Shown here piece by piece: positions 8,463 through 16,973 of a DNA stretch of 64,000 nucleotides; the first letter of the stretch is position 1, and each line of letters starts with the position of its first letter. The notes beneath the pieces are model-generated. The model was given only the letters and a program-made list of their open reading frames with translations. It did not search any database and was not told where the DNA came from. The stretch lies in assembly GCA_003260025.2 (NCBI GenBank), contig QFZU02000027.1, positions 62,001-126,000 on the forward strand, read 5' to 3'. The position numbers and the translations under genes were made by a program. Source of the stretch: Microbispora triticiradicis (GTDB lineage Bacteria > Actinomycetota > Actinomycetes > Streptosporangiales > Streptosporangiaceae).

Positions 8463-9284
8463 TCAGGCGGTGCCCGCGAGGGCCAACGGGACGCCGTCCG
8501 GGTCGACGAGCAGTCCGTCCGCCGCGACCCGGGCGCCGGACGCGACCAGCCTCCCGGCCTCCCTCCCGGGGTCGTCCACGGCGAGGGCGACGTGCCGGAA
8601 GCCGCGCCGGCCGGGGTCGGCCGTCCACGGGCTCGGCGTCGTCGCCGCGGTGAACGTGAACACCTCCAGTACGGCAGGCCCCGCCAGCAGGTAGGTGATC
8701 AGGAAGCCCCGGGGATCCTGGTCCTGGGTGATCTGCCCGATCACCTCGTACCCGAGCGTGTCGCGGTAGAAGGCCAGCGCGGCGTCGAGCCCTCCCGACG
8801 TGACCGCCACGTGGTCGAAGACCGGCGGCGCCGTACGCGGCCTGCTCAGGGTGGCCAGCCGTTCGCGTTCGGCGAGTTCGGGCGAGGCGACGCGGTGATA
8901 CCGCAGGTAGTTGTCGGTGATCTCCAGGTGCGTGCCGTCCGGGTCCTGGAAGAACGCGATGCGCACGCCGCCGACCGCGTCGAGCGGCGGGAGCGTGAAG
9001 GGCACCCCGGCGTCGCGGACGCGCTCGGCCCGCAGGTCGACGTCCCCGACCTTGAAGCCGATGTGCCGGATGCCGCGCTGGAGGTCGTCGTTCACCCAGC
9101 CGCCGAGGTCGCCGTCGCCCGTCTCGACGAGCTTGAGCAGCACGGGGCCCGCCGTCAGCCAGGCCACCCCCGCCCCTCCGCCGGGGCCCTCCACCTCGGC
9201 GAGGTCCAGCAGGCTCCGGTAGAAGTCGAGCGAACGGGCCAGATCGGCGACGCCGATCTCGACATGCCGGATGTCCCTGGACAC
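8463..9284 (-). CDS. VOC-family protein with two glyoxalase/dioxygenase-like domains
   Basis: Protein of 273 residues with two vicinal-oxygen-chelate modules. The first (about residues 1-125) begins IRHVEIGVADLARSLDFYRS and ends with DPDGTHLEITDN. The second (about 150-270) begins VFDHVAVTSGGLDAALAFYRD and ends DPDGVPLAL. Histidine and glutamate ligands are present in the first, but the last ligand of the second is missing (VPLALAG), as in extradiol-dioxygenase-like proteins with one active half. GTG 9284 is preceded by GGAGGGAGG and is the best start. The substrate is unknown. It converges with the MarR gene. Confidence 0.85.
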   Translation of the reverse strand: MSRDIRHVEIGVADLARSLDFYRSLLDLAEVEGPGGGAGVAWLTAGPVLLKLVETGDGDLGGWVNDDLQRGIRHIGFKVGDVDLRAERVRDAGVPFTLPPLDAVGGVRIAFFQDPDGTHLEITDNYLRYHRVASPELAERERLATLSRPRTAPPVFDHVAVTSGGLDAALAFYRDTLGYEVIGQITQDQDPRGFLITYLLAGPAVLEVFTFTAATTPSPWTADPGRRGFRHVALAVDDPGREAGRLVASGARVAADGLLVDPDGVPLALAGTA

Positions 9285-9339
9285 GTGCCTCCCTCCGTCG
9301 CGGCCCGCCCCGGCACCGCCGGTCACGAAGCCCTGATCT

Positions 9340-10521
9340 CTACGCACATGAGACTTTCCCATATCTCTCCGGACGCAGGCCGGGCGCCAGGGCCAGCGTG
9401 ACCGCGACGGAGACCGCGGCCATCGCGGCCATGGCGGCCGAGGCCGAGGTGAGCTGGGCGACGGAACCGGCGATCGCGGCGCCGACCCCCTGCATGGTCA
9501 TCGTGCCGGACGACTGCAGCCCCAGCGCCTGCCCGCTCATCTCCTCGGGCGTGACGGCCATGAGGCGTTCCTGGAGAAGCAGGCCGGCCGAGTATCCGGC
9601 CGAGGCGAGCACCACGGCCGCGACCGCGAGCGGCAGGGCAGGGCGCAGGAGGAAGACCAGGTACGGCACGGCCAGCAGCAGCCGCAGCGGAGCGCTCAGC
9701 CGCTCGCGCCACCACTTCGGGACGAACCGCCCCAGCAGGGTGTCTCCCGCGAGCATCCCCGCGGCGGCGGAGGCGAACAGCGTCCCTGCGTGCCGCGGAT
9801 CATAGGCGACGTACAGCGACTCGCAGCCGACGATCAGTCCGTTGGGCACCCACAGGGCCAGGTAGAGACGACGGCGCGCCGGCGACGACCACAGCCTTCG
9901 ATTGGTCCGCCACGTCTCGGCCGGCGAGGGCCGTCCCTGTGCCCGGGGCGGACGGGCGGCGAGCCCCCATCGGGCGACGAGGGCGGCGACGAGGTCCAGC
10001 CCCGCCCCCACGAGCAGGGTGCCGCGCGGGGAGAGGGCGGTCACGAGCACGCCCCCGGCGGCGAAACCCACGATCTGCTGGACGCCGGCCGACATGCTGA
10101 GCACCGAACGGCCCAGCAGGTATCCGTCCCTCGGCAGGATCTCGTTGAGCAGCCCGAACCTGACCCCGCTGCCGAGGGACGCGGCGAGCCCCATGCCGAG
10201 GACGACGGCGAACAGCGCCCACAGCGGCAGGCCGGGTACGGCGAGCACGACCGTGCCGCCGCAGAACACCAGCGCCAGGCCCGTCATCGCGGCGCGCGGG
10301 GGCAGCCGGTCGGCCGCCGACATCAGCGCCACCGCCCCGAGCACCTGGGAGAAGGACGCGCCGAACATGCTCAGCGCCGACAGCAGCGGCGACCGCGTCG
10401 TCCCGTACACGAGCGTGCCGAGCGCCAGGCCGCTCATGGTCGAGGCCGCCACCTGCGCGGAGGAGAAGACGAACAGGGGCGTGAACTCGGGCGTGCGGAA
10501 GAGGTCCCGATAAGTACGCAT
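9340..10521 (-). CDS. MFS transporter
   Basis: Predicted 12-helix major-facilitator exporter of 393 residues (MRTYRDLFRTPEFTPLFVFSSAQ), resembling the MFS proteins usually annotated as efflux carriers near ArsR-type regulators. Hydrophobic helices alternate with short basic loops throughout, and the central loop carries a basic cluster (RPPRAQGRPSPAETWRTNRR). ATG 10521 has GGAAGG about 8 bases upstream; a longer reading starts at 10539. It is divergent from the DUF5937-ArsR regulator at 10580 with a perfect palindrome between them. The substrate is unknown. Confidence 0.87.
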   Translation of the reverse strand: MRTYRDLFRTPEFTPLFVFSSAQVAASTMSGLALGTLVYGTTRSPLLSALSMFGASFSQVLGAVALMSAADRLPPRAAMTGLALVFCGGTVVLAVPGLPLWALFAVVLGMGLAASLGSGVRFGLLNEILPRDGYLLGRSVLSMSAGVQQIVGFAAGGVLVTALSPRGTLLVGAGLDLVAALVARWGLAARPPRAQGRPSPAETWRTNRRLWSSPARRRLYLALWVPNGLIVGCESLYVAYDPRHAGTLFASAAAGMLAGDTLLGRFVPKWWRERLSAPLRLLLAVPYLVFLLRPALPLAVAAVVLASAGYSAGLLLQERLMAVTPEEMSGQALGLQSSGTMTMQGVGAAIAGSVAQLTSASAAMAAMAAVSVAVTLALAPGLRPERYGKVSCA

Positions 10522-10559
10522 GGCAGGACCTTCCATCACCGCTTCGCGTCGCCGTTACT

Positions 10560-10579
10560 GTTTCGCGGGGAGGCGAAAC
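10560..10579. promoter_or_regulatory. perfect palindrome over the ribosome-binding site of the ArsR-like gene
   Basis: GTTTCGC (10560-10566), GGGGAG, GCGAAAC (10573-10579) is a perfect 7-bp inverted repeat ending one base before the GTG start at 10580. Its loop carries the Shine-Dalgarno GGGGAG. It could be an autoregulatory operator, an RNA hairpin hiding the ribosome-binding site, or both. Confidence 0.7.
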
Positions 10580-11557
10580 GTGGGCTGGTGGCTGGTGAAC
10601 GCCGACACTCTCGCGGAGAGCCGGTTCGTCGTGTCCCCGCTCGCCGAGGCCACCGCCTGCCTGCTCACCCTGGAGAAGGCGTCGGCCCGGAACCCGGCGG
10701 AGCGCGCGTGGCTCGACACGCACCTGCCCGCGTACCGCGCACACCTGGCCGGTGATCCGTTCACCGCGCTGCTGCTGAAGGCCGCGCGGGGACGCGGCTG
10801 GATCGCCGACTTCCTCACGCCCGCACCGTCGGGCGAGGGCGACGCGGTCTTCGAGGAGGAGGTGGCCCGCGTCCGCGCGACCCCGCCCGAGACCGCGCAC
10901 GCCGACATCGAGGTGGCGCTGCGCGGGCCGCTGCCTGCTCCGCTGCGGCGTACGGACCTGCCCGAGCGCGCGGCGGACCTGCTGGAGTGGGTGTGGACCC
11001 GGATCGTGCTGCCCGACTGGCCACGGCGACGGCGGATCCTGGAGGCCGACGTCGTCGCCCGCGCGGACCGGCTGAGCCGGGACGGCTGGGCCGCCGCGCT
11101 CGACGACATGCGGCCGGGGATGCGGTGGCTCGGCGCCGACCGGCTGCAGATCAACACCTTCGACTACCCGCCGAGGCGGATCGGCGGGGCCAGGCTGATG
11201 TTCGTCCCGGTCACGCCGCGCGAGGCGTGGGCCACCTGGGCCGACCGCCGCTACGCCCTGGTCTACCCCTGCTCCGGCGCGTTGGCGGAGCCCGGCGGCC
11301 CGGCGGCGCCCGAGGCGCTGGGCAGGCTGCTCGGACCGGCGAGGGCGCGGGTGCTCGTGCTGCTCGCCGCGCCGAAGAGCACCACTCACCTCGTGGCGCT
11401 CACCGGCCGGCCGCTCGGGTCCGTCGGCCGCCATCTCAGGGTGCTGCTCGACGCCGGTCTCGTACGGCGCCGCCGCGCCGGGCGGTCCGTCCTGTACTAC
11501 CGCACGCCCCTCGGCGACGCACTCGCGGAGACCGATACCGAATATCGTTCGTTATAA
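10580..11557 (+). CDS. ArsR-like regulator with N-terminal DUF5937-like domain
   Basis: Regulator of 325 residues. The long N-terminal region (LAESRFVVSPLAEATACLLTLEKA...) resembles DUF5937, which often precedes an ArsR domain in actinobacteria. The C-terminal winged helix, about residues 250-325, contains ARVLVLLAAPKSTTHLVALTG and SVGRHLRVLLDAGLVRRRRAGRSVLYYR. No metal-binding cysteine pair is seen, so it is not a classical metal sensor. GTG 10580 is chosen because of the GGGGAGG just upstream. It is divergent from the MFS gene, the likely target. The end overlaps the operator of the XRE gene. Confidence 0.85.
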   Translation: MGWWLVNADTLAESRFVVSPLAEATACLLTLEKASARNPAERAWLDTHLPAYRAHLAGDPFTALLLKAARGRGWIADFLTPAPSGEGDAVFEEEVARVRATPPETAHADIEVALRGPLPAPLRRTDLPERAADLLEWVWTRIVLPDWPRRRRILEADVVARADRLSRDGWAAALDDMRPGMRWLGADRLQINTFDYPPRRIGGARLMFVPVTPREAWATWADRRYALVYPCSGALAEPGGPAAPEALGRLLGPARARVLVLLAAPKSTTHLVALTGRPLGSVGRHLRVLLDAGLVRRRRAGRSVLYYRTPLGDALAETDTEYRSL

Positions 11558-11563
11558 TGAACG
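11546..11563 (+). promoter_or_regulatory. promoter -10 inside an operator-like palindrome
   Basis: CGTTCGTTATAATGAACG is an 18-base near-palindrome (16 of 18 positions symmetric) that contains a perfect -10 box TATAAT at 11553-11558. The GTG start of the XRE-cupin gene is 25 bases downstream. No convincing -35 is visible. A repressor bound here would block the promoter, so autoregulation by the XRE protein is likely. Confidence 0.7.
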
Positions 11564-11587
11564 TATGGTTCTGTTCAGGATGACATC

Positions 11588-12133
11588 GTGAGCGGGGCGG
11601 CGGCGGCGATCGGTGCGCAGATCCGGCTGCGCCGGCAGCAGCGCGGGATGAGCGCGGCCGAGCTCGCCCGCCGGGCCGGTCTCGGCAAGGCGACGCTGTC
11701 CAGCCTGGAGGCGGGCACCGGCAATCCGACGATCGAGACGCTGGAAGCCGTCGCCCTGGCCCTGCACATTCCCCTGACCGACCTGCTGACCAGGGACACC
11801 GACGCCGGTCCCGTCCACCTGCCCTCGACGCTCGCGGCCTCCGACGGTCCGACACGCGAACTGCTGCGCCGCATCGGCAGCGGGCACAGCCTGGAGCTGT
11901 GGCGGCTGCGCATGCCCCCGCGCACCGACCTCGACGGCATCCCGCACGCCCCCGGCACCGTCGAACACCTGCTGGTCGCCGCGGGCGAGGTCACGGCCGG
12001 GCCGGCCGACGACCCCCGCCTCCTCACGCCGGGCGACCTGCTGGCCTTCGCCGGTGACCGCCCGCACCGTTACAGCACCGGCGACGGCCCGGCGGACGTC
12101 ACGGTCGTCATCGCCTCGCCCGTGACCGGCTGA
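11588..12133 (+). CDS. XRE-family regulator with C-terminal cupin domain
   Basis: Transcriptional regulator of 181 residues. The N-terminal HTH_3 domain is IRLRRQQRGMSAAELARRAG followed by LGKATLSSLEAGTGNPTIETLEAVALAL. The C-terminal half (about residues 95-175; HLLVAAGEVTAG, LLTPGDLLAFAGDRPHRYS) has the cupin pattern that often binds an effector. The GTG start at 11588 follows an operator-like palindrome that includes the -10 box. The LysE-type exporter gene 50 bases downstream on the same strand is the likely co-regulated target. Confidence 0.92.
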   Translation: MSGAAAAIGAQIRLRRQQRGMSAAELARRAGLGKATLSSLEAGTGNPTIETLEAVALALHIPLTDLLTRDTDAGPVHLPSTLAASDGPTRELLRRIGSGHSLELWRLRMPPRTDLDGIPHAPGTVEHLLVAAGEVTAGPADDPRLLTPGDLLAFAGDRPHRYSTGDGPADVTVVIASPVTG

Positions 12134-12185
12134 GCCGATCGAATCCCCACCACGGCCGGCCAGACCGGCCAGGAAGGACCAGCCC

Positions 12186-12815
12186 ATGTCGTGGTTGCCG
12201 ATACTCCCCCTGCTCGGCGTCTGGATCCTGGTTGTGATGAGCCCGGGCCCCGACTTCCTCATCGTGCTCAGACACTCGGCCGGCGGGTCACGGCGCAGCG
12301 GCGTACGCGTGGCCGCGGGCGTCGTCACCGGCATCGGGGTGTGGGCGGTCGCCGGTCTGTTCGGCGTCACCATGCTCGTCCAGCGGTTCGAGTGGCTCTA
12401 CACCGCCGCCCGCGTCGCCGGCGCGCTGTTCCTCGTCGCGTTCGGCGTCGCGACCATCCGGGCCGCCCGCAAGCGGTCGCCCCAGGCCGACGACGAGCCG
12501 CCGGCCATCGCCGCGCGCCGTCCGGGCAGACTGCGCGAGTGGCGCGCCGGGCTGCTGACCAACCTCGCCAACCCGAAGGCTCTGGTCTTCTTCGGCGCCC
12601 TGTTCGCCAGCCTGCTCCCGCACCACGCGAACCTCGCCATGCGGGCGGTCACGCTCGGCGCGATGCTGGCCGTCGCGTTCGCCTGGTTCTCCGCCGTGGC
12701 CTTCCTGGCCGGCAGCCCGTGGATCACCAGGGGCTACGGGCGGCTGAGGAAGAGGCTCGACCTGCTCACCGGCGGGCTGTTCGTCGGCATGGGCGCGCTG
12801 CTCATCCCCCGCTGA
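12186..12815 (+). CDS. LysE/RhtB-family amino-acid or metabolite exporter
   Basis: Inner-membrane exporter of 209 residues with about six helices. The N-terminus VVMSPGPDFLIVLRHSAGGSRRSG carries the SPGPD signature of the LysE/RhtB family, and GLLTNLANPKALVFFGALF is the second conserved loop (NxxNPK). AGGAAGGA precedes ATG 12186. It lies just downstream of the XRE-cupin regulator and is probably controlled with it. The transported substrate is unknown. It converges with deoA. Confidence 0.93.
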   Translation: MSWLPILPLLGVWILVVMSPGPDFLIVLRHSAGGSRRSGVRVAAGVVTGIGVWAVAGLFGVTMLVQRFEWLYTAARVAGALFLVAFGVATIRAARKRSPQADDEPPAIAARRPGRLREWRAGLLTNLANPKALVFFGALFASLLPHHANLAMRAVTLGAMLAVAFAWFSAVAFLAGSPWITRGYGRLRKRLDLLTGGLFVGMGALLIPR

Positions 12816-12838
12816 ACCGGGCCGGAACGCGCGGGAGG

Positions 12839-14125
12839 TCAGGCGGTGACGCGGTCGATGACCAGGGGCAGCAGGTCCGCGCCGCCGTCCACGCCGATCT
12901 CGTACGCGCCGTCGAGCCCCTGGAGGGCCCGGTCGAACCGGCCGGCCTCGTCGGCGTACAGGGTCATCAGCGGGGCGCCGGCCCGGACCTCGTCGCCGGG
13001 CTTGGCGTGCAGGACGACGCCCGCGCCCGCCGACACCGGGTCCTCCTTGCGGGCCCGTCCGGCGCCGAGCCGCCAGGCCGCCACGCCGACCTTGAGCGCG
13101 TCGAGCGTGACCAGCGTGCCCGAGGCGGGAGCGGTCACCACGGCCGACTCGGCGGCCTTCGGCAGCGGCGCGTCCGGGTCGCCGCCCTGGGCGATGATCA
13201 TTCGCCGCCAGGCGTCCATCGCCGAGCCGTCCTTGAGCGCCTCCTCGGGATCCCGGGCGCCCGGGACCGCGGCGGCCTCCAGCATCTCCCTGGCCAGCCG
13301 TACGGTGAGTTCGACCACGTCGGCGGGGCCGCCGCCGGCGAGCACCTCGACGGACTCCTCGACCTCGAGCGCGTTGCCCACCTTCAGGCCCAGCGGCCGG
13401 TCCATCGCGGTCAGCAGGGCGACCGTGCGCACCCCGGCGTCGGTGCCGAGCTCGACCATCGTCCGCGCCAGCTCCCGGGCGTCGTCCACGTTCTTCATGA
13501 ACGCGCCCGAGCCGGCCTTCACGTCGAGCACGAGCGAGCCCGTGCCCTCGGCGATCTTCTTGGACATGATCGAGGAGGCGATCAGCGGGATCGACTCGAC
13601 CGTGCCGGTGACGTCGCGCAGCGCGTAGAGCTTCTTGTCGGCCGGCGCGAGGCCCGCGCCCGCAGCGCACACGACCGCCCCGGCCGAGCGGATCACGGCC
13701 AGCATCTCGTCGTTCGACAGCGACGCCCGCCAGCCGGGGATCGACTCCAGCTTGTCCAGCGTGCCGCCGGTGTGCCCGAGACCCCGCCCGGAGAGCTGCG
13801 GCACGTACGCGCCGCAGGCGGCGACCAGCGGGGCCAGCGGCAGGGTGATCTTGTCGCCGACCCCGCCGGTGGAGTGCTTGTCGGCCGTGGGCCGGTCGAG
13901 GGCGGACCAGTCCATCCGCTCCCCCGACCTGATCATGGCCTGGGTCCAGTCCGCGATCTCCCTGCGGTTCATGCCGTTCAGCAGGATCGCCATCAGCAGC
14001 GCCGACATCTGCTCGTCGGCCACCTCGCCGCGCGTGTACGCGTCGATCACCCAGTCGATCTGGGCGGCCGACAGCTCGCCGCGGTCCCGCTTGGCGACGA
14101 TGACCTCGATCGCGTCGAACCCCAC
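12839..14125 (-). CDS. deoA: thymidine phosphorylase
   Basis: Pyrimidine-nucleoside phosphorylase that splits thymidine or deoxyuridine to base and deoxyribose-1-phosphate. The 428-residue length fits. The family signature is seen as SGRGLGHTGGTLDKLESIPG, with DKHSTGGVGDK for phosphate binding and KKIAEGTGSLVLDVKAGSGAFM further on. GTG 14125 is preceded by AAAGGGGG overlapping the end of cdd, 10 bases away. It is the last gene of the nucleoside import/salvage operon, so imported pyrimidine nucleosides can be deaminated by Cdd and cleaved here. Confidence 0.96.
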   Translation of the reverse strand: MGFDAIEVIVAKRDRGELSAAQIDWVIDAYTRGEVADEQMSALLMAILLNGMNRREIADWTQAMIRSGERMDWSALDRPTADKHSTGGVGDKITLPLAPLVAACGAYVPQLSGRGLGHTGGTLDKLESIPGWRASLSNDEMLAVIRSAGAVVCAAGAGLAPADKKLYALRDVTGTVESIPLIASSIMSKKIAEGTGSLVLDVKAGSGAFMKNVDDARELARTMVELGTDAGVRTVALLTAMDRPLGLKVGNALEVEESVEVLAGGGPADVVELTVRLAREMLEAAAVPGARDPEEALKDGSAMDAWRRMIIAQGGDPDAPLPKAAESAVVTAPASGTLVTLDALKVGVAAWRLGAGRARKEDPVSAGAGVVLHAKPGDEVRAGAPLMTLYADEAGRFDRALQGLDGAYEIGVDGGADLLPLVIDRVTA

Positions 14126-14135
14126 GTTTCCCCCT

Positions 14136-14525
14136 TTATCGCGAAAGGTCGTCTGGCCCGAAGGCGAACGGCAGGAAGTCCGCCATCCGCATCGGCCCGT
14201 CGGGCGTCTCCACCAGCAGATCGGCGCCGCCGTGCTCGAACAGCAGCTGGCGGCAGCGCCCGCACGGCATCAGCAGCTCGCCGTGGCCGTCCACGCAGGT
14301 GAAGGCCACCAGCCGGCCGCCGCCACTCGCGTGCAGCGCCGAGACGAGCCCGCACTCGGCGCACAGCCCGATGCCGTACGACGCGTTCTCCACGTTGCAG
14401 CCGGTGACGGTGCGGCCGTCGTCGGCCAGCGCCGCCGCGCCCACCGGGAACTTCGAGTACGGCGCGTACGCGTGGGTCATGGCCTCGCGGGCCGCCTCGC
14501 GCAGCGCCTCCCAGTCGATGGTCAT
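14136..14525 (-). CDS. cdd: cytidine deaminase
   Basis: Zinc enzyme of 129 residues deaminating cytidine or deoxycytidine to uridine or deoxyuridine; the size fits the tetrameric type. The active-site motifs are CAECGLVSAL (zinc cysteine and catalytic glutamate) and MPCGRCRQLL (two zinc cysteines). YAPYSKFPVGAA and NVENASYG are the family substrate-binding segments. ATG 14525 overlaps the permease stop as ATGA. It sits between the importer permease and deoA in one operon and feeds uridine to later salvage. Confidence 0.96.
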   Translation of the reverse strand: MTIDWEALREAAREAMTHAYAPYSKFPVGAAALADDGRTVTGCNVENASYGIGLCAECGLVSALHASGGGRLVAFTCVDGHGELLMPCGRCRQLLFEHGGADLLVETPDGPMRMADFLPFAFGPDDLSR

Positions 14526-15793
14526 TTCGCCTGCCCCCTTCGGTACGGAACGCCGTCGGCCGCCGGCATCCGCAGCCGCTGTGACGCCAGCGACAAAACC
14601 AGCAGCGTGGTCAGGTGGGGGGTGAACGAGGTGAACTGCTCCGGAACGGTGTCCGTCAGGGCGAAGACCGCGAACACCGCGATCGCCACGATTCCGGTGA
14701 CGAGCGCCGCGACCCCCCGCCGCTGCCGTACGAGCTGGTAGACCGCCACGGCGGCGAGCAGCAGCGCGACGACCAGCAGCAGCGCGTGCACCGAGATGCC
14801 GCCCTGGCGGAGCTGGAGCGCGTCGGTGTAGCCGAACAGCGCGGCGCCCCCGGCGAGCCCGCCCGGCCGCCAGTTGCCGAAGATCATGGCGGCGAGGCCG
14901 ATGTAGCCGCGCCCGCCCGTCTGGCCGTCCCGGTAGATGCCGGCGGCCACCAGCGACAGGAACGCGCCGCCGAGCCCGGCGAGCAGGCCGGAGACGAGCA
15001 CCGCGGCCCACTTGTAGAGGTAGACGTTCACGCCCAGCGACTCGGCCGCGACCGGCCGCTCGCCGCACGCCCGCAGGCGCAGCCCGAAGGGCGTGCGCCA
15101 CAGGATGTAGAGCGACAGCGGGACCAGCAGGATCGCCAGGATCGTGAACCAGGACACGCCCTGGGTGATGCCCCGCAGCACGCCCGCGAAGTCGGACAGC
15201 ACGAACCAGTGGTTCGCCTCGACGGTACGCAGCGGGTCGTCGAGAAAGCCCAGGCTCACCGTGCCCATCTTCGGCAGCGGCGGGGAGTTCTTGGTGCCGC
15301 CGCCCGGCATGCCGTTGAAGACGAGCTGGGACAGGTACTGCGTGACGCCGACGCCGACGATGTTGATCGCCACACCGGAGATGATGTGGTCGACGCCGAA
15401 GGTCACGGTCGCGACCGCGTGGATCGCCGCGCCCAGCGCCCCGCCGATCGCGCCGGCGAGCACGCCCGCCCACGGACTGTGGAACTGGAGCGCGCCCCAG
15501 GCGCCGAACCACGTGCCGAGCACCATCATGCCTTCGAGGCCGATGTTGACCACGCCGGCCCGCTCCGACCACAGGCCGCCGAGCCCCGCGAGGCCGATCG
15601 GCACGGCGAGGCCGAGCGCGGCGCTGACCGTGCCCGCCGACGTGATGTCGTTCGCCCCGGTCACCAGGCGCGCGACCGACAGCAGCACCACCAGCCCGGC
15701 CAGCCCGAGCAGGAGCACCGGCGCCGACAGCCGGAACCGCCGCGCCGGAGGCGTCTCGACCGGGCGCTCGACCGGAAGGTCCGTCGCCGTCAT
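14522..15793 (-). CDS. nucleoside ABC transporter permease (NupQ/YufQ type)
   Basis: Second permease subunit of a BMP-dependent nucleoside importer, 423 residues. The core SAALGLAVPIGLAGLGGLWSERAGVVNIGLEGMMVLG carries the conserved segment GVVNIGLEG of the bacterial BPD_transp_2 family. About ten helices follow, and the C-terminus has extra hydrophobic segments. GAGGAG lies 5 bases before ATG 15793. It follows the first permease by 49 bases and overlaps cdd by 4, so transport and catabolism are co-expressed. Confidence 0.93.
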   Translation of the reverse strand: MTATDLPVERPVETPPARRFRLSAPVLLLGLAGLVVLLSVARLVTGANDITSAGTVSAALGLAVPIGLAGLGGLWSERAGVVNIGLEGMMVLGTWFGAWGALQFHSPWAGVLAGAIGGALGAAIHAVATVTFGVDHIISGVAINIVGVGVTQYLSQLVFNGMPGGGTKNSPPLPKMGTVSLGFLDDPLRTVEANHWFVLSDFAGVLRGITQGVSWFTILAILLVPLSLYILWRTPFGLRLRACGERPVAAESLGVNVYLYKWAAVLVSGLLAGLGGAFLSLVAAGIYRDGQTGGRGYIGLAAMIFGNWRPGGLAGGAALFGYTDALQLRQGGISVHALLLVVALLLAAVAVYQLVRQRRGVAALVTGIVAIAVFAVFALTDTVPEQFTSFTPHLTTLLVLSLASQRLRMPAADGVPYRRGQAK

Positions 15794-15842
15794 GCCGTCT
15801 CCTCAGTTCCGTCCGCCGCGCCGCGTTCACCGATTCGCCCGC

Positions 15843-16973
15843 TCATACCGCCGCCTCCGCCTTGGGCGGCTCCGCCGGGGCGGCGAGCTGGCGGCTCACC
15901 CGGCGCTGCTCCGCCACGAGCCGGTACCGGTGGACCAGCTCGTACGCGATGATCACGGAGAGCACGACGACGCCCTGCATGATCTGGACGATCTCCTTGG
16001 AGATGTCGAGCAGCTGGAGCTGGTTCGACGAGTTGTCCAGGAAGCTCCACAGCAGCGCGCCGACCGCCATGCCGACCGGGCTGTTGCGGCCGAGCAGGGC
16101 GATCGCGATGCCGGTGAAGCCGAGGCCGGCGGGGAAGTTGTTGCTGTACTTGTAGGAGGCGCCGAGCAGCTCCGGCATGCCGATCAGGCCGGCGATCGCC
16201 CCCGACATGACCATCGTGACGACGATCATCTTCTTCACGCCGACCCCGCTGGCCACCGCGGCCGACTCGGACTTGCCGGTCGCCCGCAGCTCGAAGCCGA
16301 ACCGGGTGCGGTTGAGCACGACCCAGTACGCGGCGCCGAGCAGGATCGCGACCACGATGAACCCGTTGACCAGCACCGGCGTGCCCGCGACGAGCGGGAT
16401 GCCGGGCACGTGCGCGTCGTCGGGGATCGGCCGGGTGCCGAGGTCGTTGCCGGTCAGCACGCCGAAGTGCTCGCTGACCAGCCAGGACCCGAGGCCCGTG
16501 GCGATCGCGTTCAGCATGATGGTCGAGATGACCTCGCTCACGCCCCGGTAGACCCGGAGCAGGCCGGCGATGGCGGCCCACAGCGCCCCGACGACCACCG
16601 CGGCGACGACCACGAGGACGATGTTCAGCACACCCGGGACGACGGCGGCGCCGCCGAGCCCGGCCGCGATCACGGCCGCCAGGCGGTACTGGCCGTCCAC
16701 ACCGATGTTGAAGAGGTTCATCCGGAAGCCGACGGCCACCGCGAGCGCGGAGATGTAGTACATGACCCCGGTGTTGAGGATCATGACCATCGACCGCGGC
16801 TGGGTGCCGTAGTCCGCGAGCGTGGTGAACGCCTCCACCGGCTCCTTGCCGGCGACGAGCAGGACCACCGAGGTGATCAGCACCGCGAAGACGATCGCGA
16901 CGACCGGCGCGGCCACGGCGAGCCAGCCGCCCAGCCGGACCCGGCCGAGCACCCGGTCGAGGAAGCCGTTCAT
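15843..16973 (-). CDS. nucleoside ABC transporter permease (NupP/YufP type)
   Basis: First permease of the BMP-type nucleoside importer, 376 residues, BPD_transp_2 family. Recognisable parts are AVAVGFRMNLFNIGVDGQYRLAA (the FNIGVEGQ-like motif), RVYRGVSEVISTIMLNAIA (the cytoplasmic loop that contacts the ATPase), and GFTGIAIALLGRNSPVGM. Its ATG (16973-16971) overlaps the ATPase stop as ATGA. It pairs with the permease at 14522-15793 as a heterodimer. Confidence 0.93.
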   Translation of the reverse strand: MNGFLDRVLGRVRLGGWLAVAAPVVAIVFAVLITSVVLLVAGKEPVEAFTTLADYGTQPRSMVMILNTGVMYYISALAVAVGFRMNLFNIGVDGQYRLAAVIAAGLGGAAVVPGVLNIVLVVVAAVVVGALWAAIAGLLRVYRGVSEVISTIMLNAIATGLGSWLVSEHFGVLTGNDLGTRPIPDDAHVPGIPLVAGTPVLVNGFIVVAILLGAAYWVVLNRTRFGFELRATGKSESAAVASGVGVKKMIVVTMVMSGAIAGLIGMPELLGASYKYSNNFPAGLGFTGIAIALLGRNSPVGMAVGALLWSFLDNSSNQLQLLDISKEIVQIMQGVVVLSVIIAYELVHRYRLVAEQRRVSRQLAAPAEPPKAEAAV

